Assembly: GCA_963837445.1 (NCBI GenBank)
Contig: CAWINK010000021.1
Location: 124,001-188,000 of the forward strand
Length of the DNA: 64,000 bases
Source: JACVRW01 sp963837445
GTDB taxonomy: Bacteria; Actinomycetota; Thermoleophilia; Solirubrobacterales; Thermoleophilaceae
Direction: 5' to 3'
The notes beneath the pieces are model-generated. The model was given only the letters and a program-made list of their open reading frames with translations. It searched no databases and was not told the DNA's origin. A program made the translations under genes and the position numbers. This document shows positions 17,133-26,936 of the stretch, piece after piece. Each line of letters opens with the position of its first letter. The first letter of the stretch is position 1.

Positions 17133-18848
17133 ATGCGATCGCGTCTTTCGGCTTGCCTTGTCCTGGCCATCCTCGCCGCAGTGCCCGCCAGCGCGGGAGC
17201 GGCCCCGGTGCCCGAGGGCGCCGCATGGTCCGAGGCCACGTTCCCGTCATCTGACGGAGTGAAGCTGCATGCCGACATCCTGCGGCCGAAGAACCTGCCC
17301 GCCGGCACGAAGACGCCGGTGATCCTCGCCGTCGGTCCGTACTTCAACCACTCGGGTCAGGTTGGCGTGGCCGGGCCCGTGCAGGGCGCCTCGTACGACC
17401 CCGTCGGACCCGCCGGCCCGTCGGACCGCTTCCTCGACCTCATCGAGGGCGCCAACCTCATGGAGCGCGGCTACACCTTCGTGATGGTCGATCTCCGCGG
17501 CTTCGGCGGCTCCACCGGCTGTCTGGACTGGGCCGGACCCGGTGAGCAGGCCGATGTAGTGAACTCCGTCAAGTGGGCCGCCTCGCAGCCGTGGTCGACC
17601 GGCAAGGTCGGTATGTACGGCAAGTCGTACGATGGCGTGACAGGCCTCATCGGCGCCAACCACCGTGTGCCCGGGCTGGAGGCGGTCGTCTCTCAGGAGC
17701 CGGTCTATGACCTCTACCGGTACCTGTACGGCGACGGCATCCGGCGCCTCAACTCGGTGCTGACGCCCGCCCTGTACGACGCGATCGACCTGACGCCGGG
17801 GAGCATCCAGGACGATCCGTCCTACAACGCCAACGGACTTGACGACACCCAGCGCCCGGGCTGTCCCGTGCTCAACTGGGCAGACCAGGCCGGAGGCGAC
17901 GACCACTACTCGGCCTACTGGCGCCAGCGCAACCTGATCCCCGCGGCCAAGGGGTCCACCGTGCCGCTGTTCCTCACCCAGGGCCTGACCGAGAACAACA
18001 CGGTGGCCGACGGCATGGCCCAGTACCTCGAGAACCACAGCGGGTACGAGCGCGCCTGGCTCGGCCCGTGGGATCACGTCCGTGGCAACGAGCGCGACGA
18101 GGACGGCCGCCTCCTGATGGGTCGCGAGGGGTTCTTCGACGAGGTCATTCGCTTCTACGACAGGTTCCTCAAGGGGACCACGCCCGCCGTCCAGGACCCG
18201 CCGATCGCCGTGCAGACGAACGACGGGAAGTGGCGTGCCGAGGAGTCCTGGCCGCCCGCCGACGCGACGGGCTACACGAGCGCGCTCCGGACGGGCAGCT
18301 ACACCGACGACGGCTCAGGTTCGGCCACCGAGACGAGCGACACCGAGGGCGTGTGGACGATCTCCCCGCGCCTGCCGCACGCCGCGCACCTGGCCGGCTC
18401 GGGCAAGGCGGTGGTCGACGTGGCCACCACCCGGCCCAACGCCAACCTCGTGGTCGACGTGTATGACCTCGACGAGTTCGGCATCGGCCCGCTGATCACC
18501 CGTCAGGGCTTCCTGGCCCGGTCGGCCGGCGAGAAGACGCTCGACCTGTGGTCGGCCGACTGGAAGATCGCGGCCGGCCACCGGATCGCGGTGCGCGTGA
18601 CGGACGCCAACGAGGACTGGTGGATCCACACGCCGCTGTTCGACACGGTCGAGGTCGTCGGCGGTTCGGTGACCTTGCCGTTCCTCGCCTTCGAGCGGAC
18701 GGCCACGATCCAGGGCGACCCGGGCACGCAGCTCGAGGGCTATCTGAACGAGACGATCACCGTGCCGCCGGAAACGGTGCGCGACTCCACGACCAGCTCG
18801 TTCAACCTGCCTCCGGCGCAGCAGCCGGCGGGACAGCCGACGGATTGA
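17133..18848 (+). CDS. Exported CocE/NonD-family X-Pro dipeptidyl-peptidase-like hydrolase
   Basis: This 571-residue protein starts with a signal peptide (MRSRLSACLVLAILAAVPAS). The alpha/beta hydrolase core shows the nucleophile elbow GKSYDG (Ser near 166) and catalytic His in LGPWDHVRGN. After about residue 370 comes the C-terminal beta-sandwich typical of X-Pro dipeptidyl-peptidases and cocaine esterase. The ATG at 17133 was chosen over longer in-frame readings because it begins the signal peptide. Substrates in this family range from peptides to acyl esters, so specificity is open. Confidence 0.88.
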   Translation: MRSRLSACLVLAILAAVPASAGAAPVPEGAAWSEATFPSSDGVKLHADILRPKNLPAGTKTPVILAVGPYFNHSGQVGVAGPVQGASYDPVGPAGPSDRFLDLIEGANLMERGYTFVMVDLRGFGGSTGCLDWAGPGEQADVVNSVKWAASQPWSTGKVGMYGKSYDGVTGLIGANHRVPGLEAVVSQEPVYDLYRYLYGDGIRRLNSVLTPALYDAIDLTPGSIQDDPSYNANGLDDTQRPGCPVLNWADQAGGDDHYSAYWRQRNLIPAAKGSTVPLFLTQGLTENNTVADGMAQYLENHSGYERAWLGPWDHVRGNERDEDGRLLMGREGFFDEVIRFYDRFLKGTTPAVQDPPIAVQTNDGKWRAEESWPPADATGYTSALRTGSYTDDGSGSATETSDTEGVWTISPRLPHAAHLAGSGKAVVDVATTRPNANLVVDVYDLDEFGIGPLITRQGFLARSAGEKTLDLWSADWKIAAGHRIAVRVTDANEDWWIHTPLFDTVEVVGGSVTLPFLAFERTATIQGDPGTQLEGYLNETITVPPETVRDSTTSSFNLPPAQQPAGQPTD

Positions 18849-18877
18849 TCTAGAGGGTCAGGGGTACAGTGGTCGGG

Positions 18878-19177
18878 ATGGAGCCCGAACCACGCGACGA
18901 GCGCCCCGCGGATGGACCCGACGCCAAGCGCGAAGCACGGCGCGAGGCGCGGCGCACTGATCGGAAGCCCGGGGTGATGATCCCGAGCCGCGGCAAGCGC
19001 CTCCCACTCGAGGCGCCGCTGCTGCGGTTCGTTGCCACAGCCGGGATCGTCGCCATCGGGGTGGTCATCGCCGCGATCATGAGCTCGCAGGACTCCCAGG
19101 GCTGGCTCATCGGCCTGGTCGTCTCGCTCGTGTCGCTGGTGCTGGCCGCGCTCTTGTGGTCGTCGCGACGCCTCTGA
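18878..19177 (+). CDS. Small two-helix membrane protein, function unknown
   Basis: This protein of about 99 residues has a charged N-terminal third (repeated Arg/Glu/Asp, for example KREARREARRTDRK) and two hydrophobic helices at the C-terminus (about residues 42-63 and 69-88), ending SSRRL. It therefore probably sits in the membrane with a cytoplasmic basic arm. I prefer the ATG at 18878; a GTG at 18869 would add three residues. It follows the CocE gene by 29 bases and converges on the cell-wall hydrolase. I do not recognise the family. Confidence 0.65.
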   Translation: MEPEPRDERPADGPDAKREARREARRTDRKPGVMIPSRGKRLPLEAPLLRFVATAGIVAIGVVIAAIMSSQDSQGWLIGLVVSLVSLVLAALLWSSRRL

Positions 19178-19186
19178 GCGTGAGCG

Positions 19187-19960
19187 CTAGAGGCCCTTGG
19201 GGTGCGTGACGCTGAAGCCGTCCGAAGCGCGCTGCTCCATCGTCCAGCGCGAGCCGGTCCGCGAGCGGGCGCTCGTGTCGAAGCGCATGCCCGCCACGAC
19301 CATGTAGACGTGGCCGCCGTTCGCGTAGATGGTGATCCAGCGGCCGTTCCCCTCCACGCCCCAGCGGGCGAAGTCGCCGGATACGAGCGCGCTGTCGAGC
19401 AGTCCACCGCCGTGTAGGGCGTAGGACACGGACCCCGAGCAGTCGTATCCGGTGTCGTCCCACTTGGCGTGGCCGCCGCCCCACTTGTAGGGAGTAGTCG
19501 CGATCGCGTTGCCCGCCGCGATCACCTCCTTCACGACCTCGGGCGCCGACTCGGGCGGGACCGCGAAGCCGTCGGCCGTGACCGAGCCCTTGGCGCCCGG
19601 GACGACCGTCTCGGGCGGCGGCGGGGCGACGTATGACGCGCCCCCGCTGCCCGGATCCTTCACGGCGCGCTTGATCGTGCGCTGCTCGCGGGCGGTCGCG
19701 ACGCCGTCGGCTCTCAGCTCCAGATCGGCCTCGGTCGTCCTCAGCGCGCGCTGCGTGCGCGGGCCGAACTCTCCGTCGCGGGCAATCCTGTGCCCGGCAG
19801 ACACGAGATAGCGCTGGAGCTTCTTCACGTCGCCGCCACTCGCCCCGAGCGTCAGCGTCCGGGAGCCGTAGGGCGCGGCGGAAGCCTGCGCGGGCAGCGC
19901 AACCGCGACAGCGAGCGCTGCCACGAACGGCGTCAGTTGTCTCCAGGCACGGGAGTACAT
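19187..19960 (-). CDS. Exported peptidoglycan-binding, NlpC/P60-like cell-wall hydrolase
   Basis: This 257-residue exported protein has a signal peptide (about 1-28), a peptidoglycan-binding domain type 1 (about 33-95: GASGGDVKKLQRYLVSAGH, DGEFGPRTQRAL) and a C-terminal papain-like domain. The latter shows the Cys motif GYDCSGSVSYALHG near residue 177 and a His in GGHVYMVVAG near 220, matching NlpC/P60 endopeptidases that cut peptide stems in peptidoglycan. The leader immediately upstream is a c-di-AMP riboswitch, a familiar partner of such genes in actinobacteria. Confidence 0.87.
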   Translation of the reverse strand: MYSRAWRQLTPFVAALAVAVALPAQASAAPYGSRTLTLGASGGDVKKLQRYLVSAGHRIARDGEFGPRTQRALRTTEADLELRADGVATAREQRTIKRAVKDPGSGGASYVAPPPPETVVPGAKGSVTADGFAVPPESAPEVVKEVIAAGNAIATTPYKWGGGHAKWDDTGYDCSGSVSYALHGGGLLDSALVSGDFARWGVEGNGRWITIYANGGHVYMVVAGMRFDTSARSRTGSRWTMEQRASDGFSVTHPKGL

Positions 19961-19970
19961 GGGTGGGCGG

Positions 19971-20110
19971 GTCGCCTGCGGGGTTAGCTGTCGGGCTCGC
20001 GCTGGTGTTGCGCTTCGCCGTGATCACACGGCGTTCGCCCCAAGCCCAGATGTCTGGGCCACTGGGTCCCCCGTTCCCCCGTCTCGCCTGACGGAGGACT
20101 CGGCAGTGAA
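19971..20110 (-). promoter_or_regulatory. c-di-AMP riboswitch (ydaO-yuaA type)
   Basis: Read on the minus strand, the leader carries the conserved blocks of the ydaO RNA in order: GGGGGACCCA (20072-20063), a hairpin GCCCAGA/TCTGGGC (20059-20044), TTGGGGCGAA (20043-20034), a hairpin GCCGTG-TGAT-CACGGC (20032-20017), GCGAGCCCGACAGCTAAC (20000-19983) and CGCAGGCGA (19980-19972). These RNAs bind cyclic di-AMP and typically switch off cell-wall hydrolases and osmolyte or ion transporters when it is abundant. The gene starts about 10 bases after the 3' end, which would allow control of translation. Exact ends are approximate. Confidence 0.88.
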
Positions 20111-20184
20111 CGACACGGGCACCATATCGATCGGCTCCGGACGGCTTTCTCCTGCTTCGCGGGCGGCTTCTTGCAAACGCCGGT

Positions 20185-23100
20185 CTAGGGACGCGCCGCG
20201 GTGGCGACCCTTCCCACGCTCCCCTGCTCGTCCAGCGCGCGCACGCTCACCTGTCGCGGGCGCCCGGTGAGCGGCACCGAGGCGGTCTCGCCACCCGCCA
20301 CCGGATCGGTGGCCACGCGCCGGAACGGTCCGCCCGTGGAGATCTCGTAGGCCGCCGGGCGGCCGCAGAGCAGGTCGTCGCCGGGTGAGCTGAAGCGCAG
20401 CGTGTTCCCCTGGAGGCGCAGCGCGGTCGGCGCTCCGGGCGGCGTGGCGTCGCGACGCAGGTCACCCGAGTTGGCCTCGTCGTGATGGAAGCGCGGCCAC
20501 GAGGACGGTGAGCAGGCGGGGGCACCCGTGCGGTAGGCCAGCATCGTCCCCGACCGGGTGAGCGCCACCACGACCTTGTTGTCCGAGCCGCCGAAGGAGC
20601 CCACCAGCGGGTTCGCCACCAGCCAGTCCGAGGTCAGCTTCGGCCACGACTGCGAGAGCGGCCGGCCGTCGGCGCGCAGCGCGTACAGGTCCTGTGACGC
20701 CGTGCCGCCGATCAGCTCTTCGCCGGCCTGGCCGTCCAGGTCGGCCACCGAGGGGCCGGTCAGGAACTGGAGGTCGTTGACAACGGCCGGGAAGCCGGGC
20801 CGGAAGCGCCCGTCGCGCGTGCTCCAGGCCCCGGCGAAGTCCTGCGACCCCTGCTGGTACTCGTTCACGGCGGCGTCGAGCGCCCGCCGCAGCCCCGCGG
20901 CCGGGGCCAGGAAGGAGATCCCGCCGCCGAAGTCGCCGAAGGCCGGATGGCCCACCGCCGGGAACGCCGGCGAGTCCTGGACCACGCCGGCGGGCGGGAC
21001 CGTGTCGACCACGCGGTCCTTGCCGTCCGCGCCGCTCCCGAGGCACGAGTCGCCGTCCGACCGCAGCAGGTAGCCGAGCCCGGCGTCGGGGATGGCGCCC
21101 ACCGCCACGCCGCCGGCGCCCGCGCACTCGGCCGGGCCGATGACCGGCGAGCCGGTGATGCCCTCGCCCACGATCGGCAGCAGCTCGGATGTGAGCTTGC
21201 CGATCTTCGCCGGCCAGCCCTCGAGAACGCGACCGCGCCGGTCCAGCGCGTAGACGCGCGCGTGCGCGGGGTCGAGCACGCCCGTGGCGCCCGCCGCCTG
21301 CTCGAGCGCCCGCATCTCCACGTTGTCCGCGTTCAGCCCGCCCTCGCCGGGCGCGTTCACCGCGTACTCCTCGTTCGTGCCGACCACGATCTCGGGCCGC
21401 CCGTCGCCGGTCAGGTCCCCCACGGCCGGCGTGGCCACGATCGCGCCCTGCATGAGCGAGTCGCCCGCCTGCTCGTTGAAGGTCACCTGGTGGGTGGCCG
21501 GATCGATCGACGCGACCTTCGAGCGGTCCACCACGAGCGCGGGGAAGCCGGGTACCGCCGCGCCGCCGGCGCGCCAGGCGTACACGTGCCGGTCCATCGC
21601 CGCGGCCACCACCTCGAGTCGAGCGTCTCCGGTCAGGTCGGCCAGCACCGGCGAACCGATGAAGCCGCGCTGGGTGCGGTTGCGCTCGCCCTTGCGCGCC
21701 TCGTCGAAGGGCTGGAGCGGCCGCCCGGACCACTCGACGCGCGTGCCGCGCGTCCAGCGCCGGGTGCCGTCAGCGTTCCAGGCGTAGAGGCGGCCCTCGA
21801 AGTCGGCGGCCACGACCTCGGGCACGCCGTCGCGGTTCAGGTCGCCCACCGCCGGCGACGCCAGGAACGCCCCGCGACTCGCGTCGGGCGACACCGCTCC
21901 GCCCGCGAATGCCGCGCCGCCGGTGTGGAGCGGCAGCCGGTTGCCGCGCACCGGCCAGCCCGGTGCCTCGCTGCCGTCGGGCCGGTACGCGTGCACCGTG
22001 CCGTCGGCCGTGGCCACGATCAGCTCGTTGCGGTTGTCGCCGTCGAGGTCCGCGAAGACCGGCGAGGCGGCGCCGTCGCTCGGGAGCGTGCGCGGGAAGC
22101 CCGGCAGCAGGTCGGAGTCGCGGTGGAGGAAGAGGTTGCGGCGGTCCTCGCCGCGCAGGTCGCCGCCTGCGCCCCCTTGTGGGGTGTTCTCCACCCTCAG
22201 CCGCAGCGTGAAGCCGTAGGGCTCGGAGTTCGGTCGGCCATTGGAGCTCTGGCCCGCAGTCACGCCGGGCTCACGCCCGCTGAAGTCGCCAGCGCTCGGC
22301 GGGAAGCGGCGCTTCAGCCCGGCAACGTCGAGCTGGCCGACCGGGCCCGAGTAGGACCCGCTTCGCTCGCTGCCGTCGCAGTGGCCGCCCTGCACGGGCT
22401 CGAAGTCGTCCGTGTCGTTCGGCATCGAGCCGGGGGCCACCTCGAGCACGCAGCGGTAGCCGCCGCCGCGTGCCGAGACCTCGCCGCGCACCTCGAGCGA
22501 CTCGCGACCCGGGTCCACCAGCGAGTACCAGTCCGGTGAGGTGATCTCGGCCTGCGGAGGTATGCGGCCATCGGCCACCGCCCCGACAGCACCTGCCATG
22601 TTGATCCGCCCGTAGCCGTAGAACCAGTCGTGGCCCTTGCGCGCCGGGTAGCGGACGGTGGCCGGGAACGGCGCGACCAGGCGGGTCGGGTTCACCGAGT
22701 TCAGGTTCGGGTCGGTGCAGGGGTCGGCCGGCACGCGGCGAGCAGGACAGCTCGGTGGCGGCGAAGTTCACGTCGTCCGCGGTGCCCGTCATCAGCTGGC
22801 GGACCTCGTTCGCGCTCAGCTCGATCCCGCGATCCAACGCCGCGCTGTAGATCAGTCCGGCCATGCCCGAGGCCCGGCCCGTGGCATCGGACGAGCAGCT
22901 CACGCTCGGGATCGCGACCGCGATCTTGGACGAGAAGTTCGTGCAGCCGTTGAACTGGAGGTAGGAGCGCGGCTCCGCCGTGAGCGCCTCGTCGTACTTC
23001 GTGACCGAGTTCACCACGATGGTGTGCGGCTCGTTGGAGGGCCAGTTGTGGTGCTGGGCGGCCTCGTCCGCAGCCGAGGCGATCACGGCCACGTCGTGCT

Positions 23101-24004
23101 GGTAGGCGTACTCGACCGCGTCCCGGCCCAGGCTGGTGTGGTTGAGCGTGCCGAGCGCCTCCTGCACCACGCGCACGTCGTTGTCGGTGGCGTACAGGAC
23201 GGCCTGTGCGAAGTCGCTCTCGTCGGCGATGAACGAATCGCCCACGCGAAGGTGGATCGACATGCAGTTCGGGCAGGTGCCGAGCTCACCGCCGTTGTCG
23301 GCCTCGGCGGTCGAGTCGCGCGCCTCCCCCGTGCCGTGTCCGTACTGCACGTCGTCGAACGGGTCGTTGTCGTCGTCGAGGAAGTCCCAGCCCACCACGT
23401 CGTCGACGAAGCCGTTGCCGTCGTCGTCCGCGCCGTCGCTGAACGCGATCAGGACGTCCTGCGGGTCAAGCAGCGGGCGCCCGTTCTCGTCCGGCCCGTC
23501 GCCGAGCGCCGGCGCCGGGTCCACGCGCGCGTCGCAGGCGTAGTCGAGCACGTTGAAGACGCCGTCGCCGTTCGCATCCCAGCCGTCCGCGTAGGACGCG
23601 CAGTCCACGCCCGGTTCGCTCGGCTCGCTGCGGTCGCGCAGCGGCGGCTCGAGCTCGCCCTTGCTGAGGCGGGTCTTGCCGCGCAGGTCCTTCATCGCGC
23701 CCAGGTCGTTCCACTTGATGCCGGAGTCGAGCACGGCGATCGTCACGTCGGGACGACCGGTCGTCGTCTGCCAGGCGGTCTCCACCGACGGATCGCGGTC
23801 CACGAGCTTCGCCCCGCGCACGCCGCCGAGCTCGCGAGGGTCGGCGTTCACGAGCGCGTTGCCGGCCTCGGGCGTGGCCGCGTACATCCAGTCGAGCTTC
23901 CCCTGGAGGTCGCTTGGCGCCGCACCGTCGTACTCGTACGGGAACGCGGCCCACGCGCTTCCCGCCATGCTCAACCAGACGACGATCCCCGCCAGCAGCC
24001 TCAT
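20185..24004 (-). pseudogene. Exported subtilase-like FG-GAP repeat protein with frameshift
   Basis: One gene of about 1,270 codons is split by a +1 frameshift near 22740. The N-terminal part has a signal peptide, catalytic-type Asp93 (VLDSG), an EF-hand-like DANGDGVFNVLD, His223 (YGHGTGEARD) and Asn288. The usual GTSMAxP box is degenerate (ATGRASGMAG, 374-383), so the Ser is absent or displaced. After the shift GYGRIN completes the subtilase domain, followed by four or more FG-GAP repeats (for example VFADLDGDNRNELIVATADG). Deleting one base (the T of TGCTCGCCGC) restores one frame. It may be a pseudogene, a sequencing error or a recoding site. It overlaps the ceramidase gene by 4 bases. Confidence 0.75.
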
Positions 24005-26805
24005 TCCGCTCCTTCTCCGTTGAAGTTCCCGAACCGGTCACGCACGGCCCCGCGCTCTACCAGCGCGCGCTCCCCGGCGCCCAGCGGCTCCACCGCCGTC
24101 CAGCGACCGCCCTCGAGGAGCGCCTCCACCTGCCGGCGCGTCCCGTCCGGCGCCACGAACGTGAACGCGGCGCGCTCGGCCTCTCCGGCGTCGAGCCACG
24201 GGCGGAACGAGCAGGTGTCGCAGTACCACTCCACCCGCGCCGGGTCGTCCGGCGCGGCCGGGTCGCGCACGCCGGTCCACCCGACCTGCACGAAGCGGGC
24301 GCGCGGCTCGTAGCTGTCCGGATAGTCGATCGGCCCGATCTCGGCCGTCAGCGCGCCGAGCGTGCGAGTGGAGCGCGGCCCGGTGCGGAAGCTCGGGCGC
24401 CCGTCCGGCTCCATGCGCAGGTCCTCCACCGTGATGCCGCGCCAGCGCTGCACCCGGAAGCGACCGGAGACCAGCTCATATGGCACCACCTCGCCGCCGG
24501 CGCGGCGCTGCCCTCGCACCCTGAAGCGATACCTGCCCGGCGGAGTGGCGAGCCGCCCGCGCCCCGTGTCGAACGCGGACGCAAAGGCCTCGAAATGAGC
24601 GGTCCAGCGCCACTCGTGCCCGCCGCTCATGTAGCTCGGCACCTCAGGGCCCTGCGGGAACGCGAGCGTCACCGGCAGCTCACCGCTCATGTCCGCCTCG
24701 GGCAACCAGCGGCCGCGCGCGCGGCGCTCGACCACCACCTGCGGGTCGTCGGTGTAGTTCGAGCCACCGCTCCAGGTGAAGAACGTCGCGCCAAAGCGCT
24801 CGCTGTCCTCAGGCTGCTCGAGCGCCCGCGGTGCCGCGTCGTCGGGAAGGAGCGCCTCGTACACCGGCAGCGCGTTGGCAGCCGCCTCTCCGAGGGCGCG
24901 CGCCCTGACGTCGTTGGCGGCGAGGTCGGCGTCGACCTTCGGCCGCAGGGCGAGCTCGGCCTCCTGGTCGCGCGGCAGCTCGTGCGACGGGTCGCGCAGC
25001 AGGCGCCCGAGCGTCACGAGCCTCGTGGCCAGGTAGTCCATCGAGTGCGGGCCCCAGCCGGTGAGCGCCTTGCGGTAGTGGTCGCCGCGCTGGTACTCGC
25101 GATAGCTCGCGATGTAGCCGTTGTAGTCGTTCGTCATGCCGATCGGCACGGTCAGCGACCACCCGAGCCGCGCCGACTCCGCGTCGTCGTCGTGCGTGAA
25201 GTTGCCCTTGATCAGCGCCGGGTCCGGCGGCTCGGACTCAGCAGTGGCGGCGTTCTCGGGGTCGTTCCAGCCGTTCGCCGGGTTCACCACCTGTGCGTGC
25301 ATGCGCCGCACCGCGCGGTCGGGGAGATCGCTGAGCACGCCGCCGCGCGGGTCGGCGCAATCCCACGTGCCCTCGCCCTCGTTCGGCGTGCAGCGCTCGA
25401 ACCAGTCGTAGCCGAGGTACTCGTTGCCCGCGACCTTGTCGGTGCGCGTGCGGATGTTCTCGGCCTGGTCCTTCCACTGCTCGCAGGAGCAGGCCGTGAA
25501 CAGGATGTCTCCGACCCGGAACGCCTGGAGGTGCACGTTCACATCCTCCTGGAGCGCCCCGTACGACGGCGCCGAGACGTTCTCGGGCACCGGCACTCCC
25601 GCCTCCTGGAGCGTGTCGATCCCCACCCCGGGGTCGATGCCGAACTGCTCCGGTCCGGCCGGTGGCCGCTGGCAATCCGGCAGGCCCACCACGGGCACGC
25701 CCGGGCGGTCGGTCCGGCAGTTGGACACGCCTGGATAGGGATGGGAGAACGGGCCCGGGTACCAGCGGTCGAGCATGCCCACCGCGGCATTGCGCTGGAA
25801 CGGGACCGCGGCGCGCGCAGGGTCGGCCACATCGCCGCTGGCCGCGACGATCGCGTTCGCCATCAGGCGGGCGCCGTACTCCGCCTGCGCGTAGTCGCGG
25901 TGGGTGAACTCGAGCCGCTCGTGGATGTCGTGGTAGCTGCTGCGCTCGGGCTCCGCGGTGCCCACGGCTCCCTGGGTGAAGATCGTGAGGGCGCCGGTCT
26001 CGCGGTCGGTCATCCGCTCGAGCGGACCGAGGTAGTCGGCCGAGACCAGGTCGTTGCCGTCCAGGAACTCCGGGTGGAGGGCGAAGTTCACGAGGTTGGC
26101 GAGTGGCCGCGGCCGGCGTGGCCTCGACACGTCGTCGAAGCGAACGACGGTCAGCGTGTGGTCCGCGTCCGAGTTCGGGTAGCCGGCGGGGGTGCCGTCG
26201 TCGGCGATCGCCGGGCCGTAGGAGTGGCGATGCGTCTTGTCGAACTGCGTGACCGCGGCGCCCACCCGCGCGGGCACGAGCGCCGCAGCCGCGCGCTCGA
26301 CCGCCGCGGCCATGCGGCGCGAGTAATAGTCGTAGAAGCGCAGGTCGAAGACGTCCTGGAAGGCCCACACGCCCCACGAGGTCGCGGAGTAGTACGGCGA
26401 CGAGTGGTTGTGCGAGGCGGCGATGGTGAGCGTCTCGCGCGTGATGCCGGAGGTGCCCGCCTCGAGCAGCTGCGCGGTGCGGCGCCAGAGCAGGTCCTGC
26501 GGGATGTAGAGATCGTTCTTGACGAGCGCGATGCGCTTCCCGTCAGGCCCCTCCACCACCAGTGCGCGCACGTTCAGCCGCGATTGGATGCCGTAGGAGG
26601 CGGAGCGGCGCGTGGAGTGCGCGTGCGGATCGAGCCCGTGCTCGCCCGCGAAGCTGCCGTCGGACGCGTACTGACCGGCCGACGCGCCCACGTGCCAGCT
26701 CGCGTCCACGGACGCCACGCCGGCCTTCAGGCCGGCGGCATGCGCTGCGGGCGCGGCGACCAGCGCCGCGGCAGCCAAGATCGTTGCGATGCACCCCTGC
26801 CTCAC
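24001..26805 (-). CDS. Exported neutral/alkaline ceramidase-like hydrolase
   Basis: This 934-residue protein has a signal peptide (MRQGCIATILAAAALVAAPA) and an N-terminal neutral/alkaline non-lysosomal ceramidase domain. Supporting features are AGVASVD at the mature start, NDLYIPQDLL, the metal-site-like TIAASHNHSSP near residue 130 and a later NFALHPEFL with FTQGAVGTAEP. Ceramidases release fatty acid from N-acyl sphingoids; in an actinobacterium the substrate is more likely another N-acyl lipid or an environmental ceramide. The C-terminal 250 residues are beta-rich and unassigned. The stop overlaps the start of the subtilase-like gene, so both form one exported-protein operon. Confidence 0.85.
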   Translation of the reverse strand: MRQGCIATILAAAALVAAPAAHAAGLKAGVASVDASWHVGASAGQYASDGSFAGEHGLDPHAHSTRRSASYGIQSRLNVRALVVEGPDGKRIALVKNDLYIPQDLLWRRTAQLLEAGTSGITRETLTIAASHNHSSPYYSATSWGVWAFQDVFDLRFYDYYSRRMAAAVERAAAALVPARVGAAVTQFDKTHRHSYGPAIADDGTPAGYPNSDADHTLTVVRFDDVSRPRRPRPLANLVNFALHPEFLDGNDLVSADYLGPLERMTDRETGALTIFTQGAVGTAEPERSSYHDIHERLEFTHRDYAQAEYGARLMANAIVAASGDVADPARAAVPFQRNAAVGMLDRWYPGPFSHPYPGVSNCRTDRPGVPVVGLPDCQRPPAGPEQFGIDPGVGIDTLQEAGVPVPENVSAPSYGALQEDVNVHLQAFRVGDILFTACSCEQWKDQAENIRTRTDKVAGNEYLGYDWFERCTPNEGEGTWDCADPRGGVLSDLPDRAVRRMHAQVVNPANGWNDPENAATAESEPPDPALIKGNFTHDDDAESARLGWSLTVPIGMTNDYNGYIASYREYQRGDHYRKALTGWGPHSMDYLATRLVTLGRLLRDPSHELPRDQEAELALRPKVDADLAANDVRARALGEAAANALPVYEALLPDDAAPRALEQPEDSERFGATFFTWSGGSNYTDDPQVVVERRARGRWLPEADMSGELPVTLAFPQGPEVPSYMSGGHEWRWTAHFEAFASAFDTGRGRLATPPGRYRFRVRGQRRAGGEVVPYELVSGRFRVQRWRGITVEDLRMEPDGRPSFRTGPRSTRTLGALTAEIGPIDYPDSYEPRARFVQVGWTGVRDPAAPDDPARVEWYCDTCSFRPWLDAGEAERAAFTFVAPDGTRRQVEALLEGGRWTAVEPLGAGERALVERGAVRDRFGNFNGEGAE

Positions 26806-26936
26806 TACGACGCTCCCACCGGCATTGTGCCGAGCCGACGCCAGCGCCGCGCCGGTTCAGTTGTGGTCGTGCCCTCGGCGGCTCAATCCCTGAGTCGTTG
26901 CTTGCTCTCCCAGCTTCCTCGTCGTAGGGTCGGGCC

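Noticed and set aside
20947..24313. Two long plus-strand open frames opposite the subtilase-like FG-GAP gene
   Set aside because: The minus strand encodes obvious FG-GAP repeats and subtilase motifs; the plus-strand translations show only low-complexity Arg/Val/Ala patterns.
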